A DNA stretch of 64,000 nucleotides from Scatosoma sp048465415 (GTDB lineage: Bacteria > Bacillota > Clostridia > Christensenellales > Borkfalkiaceae), in NCBI GenBank assembly GCA_048465415.1, contig DBFWLO010000014.1, positions 1 through 64,000 on the forward strand. Direction: 5' to 3'. Both the position numbers and the translations under genes were made by a program. Below are positions 53,390 through 61,019 of the stretch, in pieces (within the stretch, counting starts at the first letter, position 1; each line of letters opens with the position of its first letter). The notes beneath the pieces were generated by a model, which saw only the letters and a program-made list of their open reading frames with translations, was not told the DNA's origin and searched no databases.

Positions 53390-54310
53390 CTAAAACGTGA
53401 CGTCCTGCCAGAAGCTGTTGAGAAGTTTTCTCGTAAGCAAGATCAGGGGCGCGGCGACGACCGTAAAGAACATACCCAAAGCCGCGGGATAATACATCAG
53501 TTTAGGATCGCCGCTCGTGACGTTCTGGAAAATATAATAACCGATCGTACTCGTATTATAGCTGCCCTCCGTCATCAGCATGATCGGGCCGAGATATCCG
53601 AACATGCCCGCCATATTGAAAATGATCATCGAAGAGATCGTCGGCCAGATCAGCGGAATTGCGATGCAGAAAAATTCACGGATAAACCCCGCCCCGTCGA
53701 TCTTCGCGCTTTCAAAAAGTTCGGTGGGAATACGGTTCATATTGCTCGATACGACGATCGTCGTAAAGCCGAGTCCCGACCAGATATTATAGAGCAGGAT
53801 CGTCGGCATCGCCAAATGCTGTCCCAAAAAGACGGGAAAGGCGTCGAGTTTAAAGCCGAGATTCACCCAAATCCTCGCCAAAGGTCCGTCCACGCCGATA
53901 AAATAGGTGAAAATATACACGAAAGCGACCATATTGATCATGGACGGAAGAAAGAAAAGGATTTTATAAAAATTGCCGAGCGGCATGCGTTTTAGCATAA
54001 AGAACGCCGCGATCAGACAGATCGGCGTCGCTATGAACACGCCGGTCGAAAAGATCAACAACGTATTCACCGTCGCTTCGACGATGATGCTGTCGGGGAG
54101 AAAGAAATCCTTGACGAGCGTCGAAAAATTATTTAACGTCCAGAATTCTCTGCCACCGTCGTCCAGGCCTTTGAAAGCCATGAGAATCGAATCCACGTTC
54201 ACGTATACCCAAAAGAGCAGAAAGTGCAGCAACGGAATGATGATCAGCGACAGAATAAAGAGATAGTCCCGCCAGCCGTATTTTAATTTTATTTTTTTGA
54301 AATTCGACAT
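53390..54310 (-). CDS. Carbohydrate ABC transporter permease, MalF type (glycan locus)
   Basis: 306 residues, six membrane helices; EAA-type loop ESAKIDGAGFIREFF (about 210) with Ser in place of the first Ala. ATG 54308-54310 has GAGGT upstream and is preferred over the in-frame start at 54352. Partner of the MalG-type permease; no ATPase in the locus. Confidence 0.9.
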   Translation of the reverse strand: MSNFKKIKLKYGWRDYLFILSLIIIPLLHFLLFWVYVNVDSILMAFKGLDDGGREFWTLNNFSTLVKDFFLPDSIIVEATVNTLLIFSTGVFIATPICLIAAFFMLKRMPLGNFYKILFFLPSMINMVAFVYIFTYFIGVDGPLARIWVNLGFKLDAFPVFLGQHLAMPTILLYNIWSGLGFTTIVVSSNMNRIPTELFESAKIDGAGFIREFFCIAIPLIWPTISSMIIFNMAGMFGYLGPIMLMTEGSYNTSTIGYYIFQNVTSGDPKLMYYPAALGMFFTVVAAPLILLTRKLLNSFWQDVTF

Positions 54311-54371
54311 GTTCTTACCTCGCCGCTCGCCCCGGGAATCGCCGACAAGCAAAATATTTTTCCGCGCCCCG

Positions 54372-55604
54372 TTATTCTTCCGCCACTTTACAGACCGCGC
54401 CGCCGCGCACCCGGCTTTCTTCCGCGCTGAACGCCATCAGATGGCTTTCCAAAGAATTGACCGCGTCGGTCATATTGGCAGGCAGAACGCCCGTCGTAAA
54501 GTATTCGTGCACGTCCCGCATCATTTGGTTATCCCCGCCCTGGTGCACCGAGAAATCGTTCGTATACAGAGCGCAGTCCACTGTCCGCCCTTCTTTCTTA
54601 AACGGCTTCACCGTGAATTTTCTCTCTTCGATGTTGCCGGAGATCTCCCCTTTCGTGGCGAAGATCTTTAAAAAGCGGTAACATTCGTCGCTGAACGCGG
54701 TCATCGTCAGCTGCGCCGTCTTATTTTTTTCAAAATTCATATTGACGACCTGGTGATCGACCACGTTGTTATCGCAGGCAAAGACGCAGCGCCCGAATCG
54801 GCTCCGCCTAAGCGCGTCTTCCAGATCCCTGTAATCGCAGACAAAAGACGCCGCCCAGCCCGGCATGCGCCGATAGAATTCCACCGCGTCGTAAAGACAG
54901 TCCTTTCCGAGCTTACAATCGATGCAGCGATCCGCCGCGCCGGCGGGTTTATTCTCTTTTTTGAAGAAAAACAGATCCCCGAAGGAAGAGACGCTGACGC
55001 AGCGTTCCCCCATCAGCCATTTGATGACGTCAAGATCGTGACAGCACTTTTGCAGGATCATGGGACTGGTTTCGTCCCGATTGGCCCAGTTGCCGCGCAC
55101 GAAACTGTGAGCCTGATGCCAATACCCGACGTTTTCCGTCTGGGTGATCGTCACGACTTCGCCGATCTCGCCCGAATCGATCACCCGCTTGATCGCCCGA
55201 TAAAAAGCCGTATAGCGCAGCACGTGGCACACCACGACTTTGCGTTTGCATTTCGCCGCCGTCTTTACGATCGCCCGGCAGTCCTCGGCGTTGTTGGCGA
55301 TCGGCTTTTCCAGGATCAGATCGTACCCGGCTTCCAAACACGCCGTAGCGTGTTCCAGATGCAGTTCGTCCGTCGTGCACACGGCGACCAGGTCGCATTC
55401 GGTTCCCGAAGTCAAAAAGCTCCGGTAGTCGGAAAAACAGATGCGCTCGGATACGCCGTACTCCGCCCTCGCTTTTTTCAATTTGTTCGGATTCACGTCG
55501 ATGATCGCGCAGAACTCATAGAGTTCGGGATTGTTTTTGACGAAATCCGAATAGATCACGCCGCGCGATCCGAAACCCAGGATCGCGATTTTTAATTTCT
55601 TCAT
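54372..55604 (-). CDS. Gfo/Idh/MocA-family oxidoreductase
   Basis: 410 residues. Rossmann fold with LGFGSRGVIY, the family motif EKPIANNAEDC (about 95) and a cysteine cluster CIDCKLGKDC (about 220) that may bind a metal. It lacks the GH109-type C-terminal segments, so it is more likely an NAD(P)-dependent sugar dehydrogenase acting on a released monosaccharide. It lies between the binding-protein and permease genes. Confidence 0.8.
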   Translation of the reverse strand: MKKLKIAILGFGSRGVIYSDFVKNNPELYEFCAIIDVNPNKLKKARAEYGVSERICFSDYRSFLTSGTECDLVAVCTTDELHLEHATACLEAGYDLILEKPIANNAEDCRAIVKTAAKCKRKVVVCHVLRYTAFYRAIKRVIDSGEIGEVVTITQTENVGYWHQAHSFVRGNWANRDETSPMILQKCCHDLDVIKWLMGERCVSVSSFGDLFFFKKENKPAGAADRCIDCKLGKDCLYDAVEFYRRMPGWAASFVCDYRDLEDALRRSRFGRCVFACDNNVVDHQVVNMNFEKNKTAQLTMTAFSDECYRFLKIFATKGEISGNIEERKFTVKPFKKEGRTVDCALYTNDFSVHQGGDNQMMRDVHEYFTTGVLPANMTDAVNSLESHLMAFSAEESRVRGGAVCKVAEE

Positions 55605-55622
55605 TGTCTATACCCCGCTTGG

Positions 55623-57134
55623 TTATCGCCTGGAATAATAGTAGTCCCAACGGTTTTCACCCGCCGAGGTAAAAAAGTTATAATTCGCCTCGTAAAACGC
55701 CTTCGCGGTCGTCGTGCCGTTATAGAGCTGTTTTTCCACGTCGGCGATCTTATTCCATTTCATCAGTCCCGCCTTATAGCGAATGGACGAGCTGTCGTAA
55801 GAGGGCGTCAAAAACGTGCACTCTTTCATGATCTTGTCCTTGCTCTGCATGTACGGCGTGCCGGCTTCAAACTCGGCCGTATACACGTACGGCTGCGACG
55901 AACGGGCATATTCTCGAAAAATCCTGTTCGCCTCGTCGCTCGACATAAACTTCAAAAAGGCTTTCGCGCCGTCGATGGCGTTGGATTGCGCGGGAATGTA
56001 CGCCTGGTGGTTCGCGCCGATATTCGCGACGAGATTTCTCGCCTCGTACACGACCGCGACCTTCTCCGCCACCACGCCCGTCTCCGCGGCGATCTCGTCT
56101 TTCGTTTTTCCCGCGTCGATCAAAGCCACCATCCGCGACAAAGCGGCGTCGTGGACAGAATCGTCCGCTCCTGCGCCGCCAAGCTCCAATTCTTTGCCGA
56201 GCGCCGAGATCACCGGCGTTTTCATCAGCCGATATTCAGTGACGTCCGCATAGGACTTTTTCATTTCATTTTCCAGCCAGTCGCCGACGGGCAGCATGAC
56301 CGCCTGCCCCTGCATGAAATTCGTCTGCGCGGGCGTATGCTCTTTGGTATCGCTGCCGTGCAGGCTGAAACCGTTGCTTTTATGGAGCAATGCCTGCAAA
56401 ACCTCCTGGCTTTTGAGGATTCCTTCCTGGCCGTATACGGTGTATCCGTTGGGATCGTTGTCGTTGAGCGACCAGAAATTATAATAATTTTCCAAGCCCT
56501 CGTACTGCGCCCACCAAACGTCGGTGACGTACTGCCAGTACTCGCCCGCGTTTTTACCCGCCCAGACGAACGGCGACGCGTCTTTCGCAGTTTCGATCTT
56601 TCCGTCTTTGATGTCTTGGCAGAGCCGTACGAGCTCGTCCGTCGTGTTGGGGATTTTTTCCTCGGGCAGCATATCCGTACGATAGACCAGGCCGCAGGGT
56701 CCGCTCGCCCAGGGCACCGTATAATACTTGCCGTTATAGCTGCCCATCTGCGCAAATTCTTCGCGCAAGGGATTTTCAAACAAGGCATATACGTCGGAAA
56801 TGTCCACGAGATTGCCCGTCTCCGCCTGCGTTTTGAACCCGACGCCGCCGGTGAGGAACAGATCGTAGGGATTTTCGCTCGGATTCGCGAGATAGTTCGT
56901 CGCTTTCGTGCTCGCCTCCACGTCAAAATAGTATTCTACCTTGACGTTTTCGTTGCCCTCGGTTTTATGGAACGCCTTGATCCATTCCGGCATGAAATCG
57001 GTGCCGAATCCCCCTTCCAGCATAAAGATGTTCACCGTTCCTTCCGCATCGTCCACGTTCGAGGAAGCGCAGCCTGTAAACGCCGCGCACACGAGACTGC
57101 AAACGGATAATGTCAAAATAAATTTTTTCAGCAT
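55623..57134 (-). CDS. Extracellular sugar-binding lipoprotein (glycan locus)
   Basis: 503 residues. Signal peptide with lipobox FTGC (Cys about 22), then a type-1 binding-protein fold (GTDFMPEWIKAFHK; VPWASGPCGLVYRTD). It is longer than usual, suggesting a large oligosaccharide ligand. It precedes the oxidoreductase and permease genes and supplies their importer. Confidence 0.88.
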   Translation of the reverse strand: MLKKFILTLSVCSLVCAAFTGCASSNVDDAEGTVNIFMLEGGFGTDFMPEWIKAFHKTEGNENVKVEYYFDVEASTKATNYLANPSENPYDLFLTGGVGFKTQAETGNLVDISDVYALFENPLREEFAQMGSYNGKYYTVPWASGPCGLVYRTDMLPEEKIPNTTDELVRLCQDIKDGKIETAKDASPFVWAGKNAGEYWQYVTDVWWAQYEGLENYYNFWSLNDNDPNGYTVYGQEGILKSQEVLQALLHKSNGFSLHGSDTKEHTPAQTNFMQGQAVMLPVGDWLENEMKKSYADVTEYRLMKTPVISALGKELELGGAGADDSVHDAALSRMVALIDAGKTKDEIAAETGVVAEKVAVVYEARNLVANIGANHQAYIPAQSNAIDGAKAFLKFMSSDEANRIFREYARSSQPYVYTAEFEAGTPYMQSKDKIMKECTFLTPSYDSSSIRYKAGLMKWNKIADVEKQLYNGTTTAKAFYEANYNFFTSAGENRWDYYYSRR

Positions 57135-57144
57135 GCTCTGCTCC

Positions 57145-58458
57145 TTATTCCATATACATAACGTATTTTTTTCCTTTCAGTTCGCTTTCCGAAAGCCGTT
57201 CTTCGGAAAGACGAATGTCGTCGAAATAGACCGTCCGGTCCATCTGCGAGGGACCGAAGCCGTACGTCCAGAATCTGAGCGCCGTGGTATAATCGCGCAG
57301 GCCGAACGCGTCGTCGTCGAATTTGATTTTGACGTTCACCCAGCGATGCTTGGGGATCACCAGATCGGGCACGATCTCCGGGCCGTTGGGATAATAGTTA
57401 TTGCGGAACTCGAACACGAATTTGATCGTGTCGGGATTCTTCGAAAGCCCGCCGCCGCCTTCCTGCGCGTCGTAATAAAGCCAGAAAGAGAGCGTATTGT
57501 ACCTTGCGAGATTGACCGCGCCGATCTGCTCTTCTCTTTTCAGCGAAAGCGCGGGATAACCGTAAACGCCGGCGTCGTATTCGCCGAGGTCCAGGCCTTT
57601 GATCGTGAATTTCAGACTGCCCGCCCCTTCGCGGACGATCCGATCGTCGAACGCCGCCGAAACGTACTGGTTCTGATTGTCGTAACCGCCTATCCCGATC
57701 TCATATTCGGGCGTCACGAAACGGCAGCGGTTGGCGTCGTTGAAGTTGTTGACCTCGCCCGGTTCTCGCACGAACGGTTCGGGCGCCGCGGGCGGGACGT
57801 AAGAGTCGTCTCCCGCCCAATAACGAAGGGTATCGAAATAGATCACTTTTTCGCCCTGCGCGCCCTGCGGCAGCGTCACGCGGTATTCCAAAGAGATCGT
57901 CTTGGATAGTTCAAAGCCCGACATCGAGCCAAGATAGTCTTTCAGCTCTTTATTAAGTTCCATCTCGACGCTCGTTTTCGCGTTTGCCGCAAGCTCTTGT
58001 TCCTCAAAATAGTAAGAAGCATAAAGAGAGGAAACGACGGGTTTGATTTTCAGTTTATAAGCGTTGGGGTTATATACGTCCAGGGAAATATTCCTCACAA
58101 ACGAGATATCCTGTCCGTTTTTGCCCGTAGAGAATTTATAACCGACGATGGCGGCCCCAAAAAGCGTGTTGTTCACGAGCGTGCTTTTCATGCTCGTTTC
58201 GCCCGTGGAGACGTACGTCGGATCCTCGTTGAAATCGATGCGGCCTTCGAGGTTATCCACCGTCATGGTCTGCATGAGATTTTTGTCTTTTTCAAAATCG
58301 TAGAGGATTCCGTCTTTTATCTCCCAATCGTAGATCGAATTACGGTTGTAAACGTCGTCGTACATGCCCTTGAAATCGTCTGCTTCCGGCGCGTGCGAAC
58401 ATGCGCCTGCCGCGAAGAGAAAAATGAAAGACAAAAAGGCTGCGAACTTCTTTTTCAT
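57145..58458 (-). CDS. Surface lipoprotein with two CBM-like beta-sandwiches
   Basis: 437 residues. The lipobox-like AAGAC near residue 20 follows a hydrophobic signal. Two beta-sandwich modules (about 55-215 and 235-425) have the pattern S-x-K-(F/S)T, W-x-x-V-x-I and VYFDDIRLSE, seen also at the end of the adjacent DUF4091 protein and in the large protein at 61020. No catalytic motif. It probably presents mucin-type glycans at the surface. ATGA overlap with the upstream gene. Confidence 0.65.
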   Translation of the reverse strand: MKKKFAAFLSFIFLFAAGACSHAPEADDFKGMYDDVYNRNSIYDWEIKDGILYDFEKDKNLMQTMTVDNLEGRIDFNEDPTYVSTGETSMKSTLVNNTLFGAAIVGYKFSTGKNGQDISFVRNISLDVYNPNAYKLKIKPVVSSLYASYYFEEQELAANAKTSVEMELNKELKDYLGSMSGFELSKTISLEYRVTLPQGAQGEKVIYFDTLRYWAGDDSYVPPAAPEPFVREPGEVNNFNDANRCRFVTPEYEIGIGGYDNQNQYVSAAFDDRIVREGAGSLKFTIKGLDLGEYDAGVYGYPALSLKREEQIGAVNLARYNTLSFWLYYDAQEGGGGLSKNPDTIKFVFEFRNNYYPNGPEIVPDLVIPKHRWVNVKIKFDDDAFGLRDYTTALRFWTYGFGPSQMDRTVYFDDIRLSEERLSESELKGKKYVMYME

Positions 58459-60962
58459 TCCTTCCCCCTTTGCGACAGAAAGATATTATCGAAATAAAGA
58501 TCGACGTTGTCGCGTTCGGACATCAGCGATTCGATCGTGAATCTGATCTCGCGTATATCGCCCAGATCGAGCAGCCGTATATCCGCGTTCGAAGCGAGAA
58601 TTTCGATCTTGTTCCAGGACTTCGGTTTCAAATACGCTTTATAAAGAGTTTCCGTTTTCTTTTGTCCGTCGCTCAAAAGAATGGTGAGTTCTATAAACCG
58701 GCCGCTGTCGTTGTAAACGTCCGCATGAAACAGTTCGCCGCTCGAAAAGTCGAGTCCCTCCGCGTTTTGCAGCGTCACGGTCGGAAGATAGCCGAGCGCC
58801 GGTTTCGTCGGGACTTCATAGCTCACTTTCAGGCTTTTGCCGTTGAGCGATTTTTCCGAAAGCGCCGCTTTCACGTCGTCGTTTCCGAGCCTGCTGCACT
58901 TGGACACGCTTACTTCGTCAAGATCCGCGGGCGAGTCGAAACCGTTGAACGATTCAAACTTACCGCCCGTAAACCGCGAGACGCGCAAAGTGTCCGGGCC
59001 GGAGACGAGAGTTACGTCGGCGTACCGGTCCTCCGACGAAACGATAAACTTTCCCGAGTACTTATATCCGCCCTTGGTCCCGGCGGACGGCAAGGGTTTT
59101 CCGTTCAGGCATACGTCTTGCAAAGCGAGCCGGGAATAGATGTCGACCGTGCAGTTATTGTTGAACATATTTGCGGAAAACTGTACGAAGATACCGCGTT
59201 CCGCAAGCTCGATGAGACAGGCGAGTTCCTCTCTGACCGTTTCAAAAATCCCGCTGTCGTTGCGGGCGATCACCCCCTGATAGAGCTGTTTATAGAGATT
59301 GGAGACGTAGGCGTTGAAATCCCGGCCGTCCTGCGCGAACGCATTCGCTTCGTAAAGCGATCTCAGGCGGTATAAATATTCGTAATCCTCCTGCGCGGCG
59401 CGGAAATTGTCGAGGCGAATGGTCGGGATCGGCGAATACAGCCCGTATTTATATCCCGGATAGGTCAGATATCCGTCGCCGGGCGCAGAAGGGAAAGCGA
59501 CCGCGTCTTTCCATACGTCGCGGTAGACGTAATCGGACACCTCGTAGGAATATTGTCCGTAGGCGTTCGTCGACCAAAACAGCTGTCCTTCGATTCCGTA
59601 GTCCATCTGCATCCACGATACGAAGCGCTGCGGCATCAGATGATCGTTGACACTGAACGTCGGGAAGGGATTTCTCGGCTCGACGCAGCCGTACCACCAC
59701 ACCCCGTCGCCCGCCGCGAGCCGTTCCGCGCTTTCGTAGCGATACTTCTCGCTGTTGAACCAGTCGAAGGTCGGGCACCAGGTATCAATTCCCACGTTTT
59801 CTCCGTCCGTGACCAGTCCCGCGGCCTCTTTTTCCCGGGTATAGGCCGTCGTATTTACACATTCGATGTCCAGGAATTTTTTTCTCGTTTCTTCCAGTCC
59901 GCCCGCGGACAGTTTCTCGTTTGCGACCTCGCGCAGCAGAGACTGAAAAGTCTGATTCACCAGCTTTACCCTCGGATATGTCGCCGCGACCGGTTCGTCT
60001 ATAAAAGTGAAATACGCGTAGACTTTATCCAGAACGGCATCGTCCGACATCGCCTCGTCGGCGAGAGCCCGGAGAATGTGTTTCATATTTTCCGTATCAA
60101 AACCGATCTGCGTGTCTTTCAGCGTATAGGGCAGTGCGAGCGAACCCACGTTTTTTCTTTTTAGATACTCCGTAAAGGTCCGCGTCTGCTCTTCGAGCGA
60201 AAGTCGGCTCATGTTCGGGATATGCGTGGGACTGACGCGGTAATCGAGCATAAAGTCGTAATAGTTTTGAGCGATGCTCCTATCGCTGCTCTGATAGGCG
60301 TCGAAGAGCATATCGTCGGGCATACCGTCCCAGATCGCGAACGCCGTCATGAAGTGATTTTCTTCCGGCAGCGCAAAATCGTAAACGCGCACGGAAACGG
60401 GCACTTCTTCCTTATACCCGTCGCCGTCGAGTTTCAGCGTCCCGGTGTAGGTGCCGGCGGGCGTGTCCGCGTCCGTTTTCACGGTGAGCCAAATTCCCTG
60501 GTTTTCGCCCGCGCGGATCCTATTCTCGCCCGCTTCCGTTCTCAGCTTTAAAGGCACGAGCGCGTCGGGATAGTATCCTTGCGTAAAACCGGTCTTTTCA
60601 CTGTTTTTGATGTCGTTGTTGTCGAGATATACGTAATGTTCCCAATAGATCTGTATATTGTCCGCGGAAATCTTCGCCTCTTTGCAGCTCAGCTCCGTCG
60701 TTTCTATTTGCATATTTTTGACGTTCTTTTCGGGATTGACGATGATCTGCGCGGACTCGTATTCGTTTTTCGCCGCGCTGACTAAGACGCTTTTTCGGAA
60801 CTCTTCGATCGGTTGATCGAGTTTATATTTCACAGTCGCGGGCACGACTTTGACGTTGAATGCCTGCGCGGCGTCTCCGTCGGAACAGCTGCCCAATATC
60901 CCGGCGGTCAAAGCCGCGCCCCATATCGCCGCCGCTATCTTGTAAACAATCTTATCTCTCAT
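58455..60962 (-). CDS. DUF4091 lipoprotein, GH123-like glycosidase
   Basis: 835 residues; signal peptide with LGSC lipobox (Cys about 26). An N-terminal beta-sandwich precedes a TIM barrel with the adjacent acids Asp322-Glu323 in TFIDEP, the position of the GH123 catalytic pair (beta-N-acetylgalactosaminidases). The final 150 residues are a CBM-like module ending VDLYFDNIFLS. It is expected outside the cell, where it could trim GalNAc-containing glycans. Activity is inferred from DUF4091/GH123 relatedness. Confidence 0.75.
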   Translation of the reverse strand: MRDKIVYKIAAAIWGAALTAGILGSCSDGDAAQAFNVKVVPATVKYKLDQPIEEFRKSVLVSAAKNEYESAQIIVNPEKNVKNMQIETTELSCKEAKISADNIQIYWEHYVYLDNNDIKNSEKTGFTQGYYPDALVPLKLRTEAGENRIRAGENQGIWLTVKTDADTPAGTYTGTLKLDGDGYKEEVPVSVRVYDFALPEENHFMTAFAIWDGMPDDMLFDAYQSSDRSIAQNYYDFMLDYRVSPTHIPNMSRLSLEEQTRTFTEYLKRKNVGSLALPYTLKDTQIGFDTENMKHILRALADEAMSDDAVLDKVYAYFTFIDEPVAATYPRVKLVNQTFQSLLREVANEKLSAGGLEETRKKFLDIECVNTTAYTREKEAAGLVTDGENVGIDTWCPTFDWFNSEKYRYESAERLAAGDGVWWYGCVEPRNPFPTFSVNDHLMPQRFVSWMQMDYGIEGQLFWSTNAYGQYSYEVSDYVYRDVWKDAVAFPSAPGDGYLTYPGYKYGLYSPIPTIRLDNFRAAQEDYEYLYRLRSLYEANAFAQDGRDFNAYVSNLYKQLYQGVIARNDSGIFETVREELACLIELAERGIFVQFSANMFNNNCTVDIYSRLALQDVCLNGKPLPSAGTKGGYKYSGKFIVSSEDRYADVTLVSGPDTLRVSRFTGGKFESFNGFDSPADLDEVSVSKCSRLGNDDVKAALSEKSLNGKSLKVSYEVPTKPALGYLPTVTLQNAEGLDFSSGELFHADVYNDSGRFIELTILLSDGQKKTETLYKAYLKPKSWNKIEILASNADIRLLDLGDIREIRFTIESLMSERDNVDLYFDNIFLSQRGKE

Positions 60963-61019
60963 AGGACTCCTTCTCTTTTCCGGGAGGAACGACGACCGCC
61001 CTTCCTCCCGGCGGAATTT

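Noticed and set aside
55986..57110. Long plus-strand open frame opposite the binding-protein gene
   Set aside because: Shadow of a well-supported lipoprotein gene; no family features.
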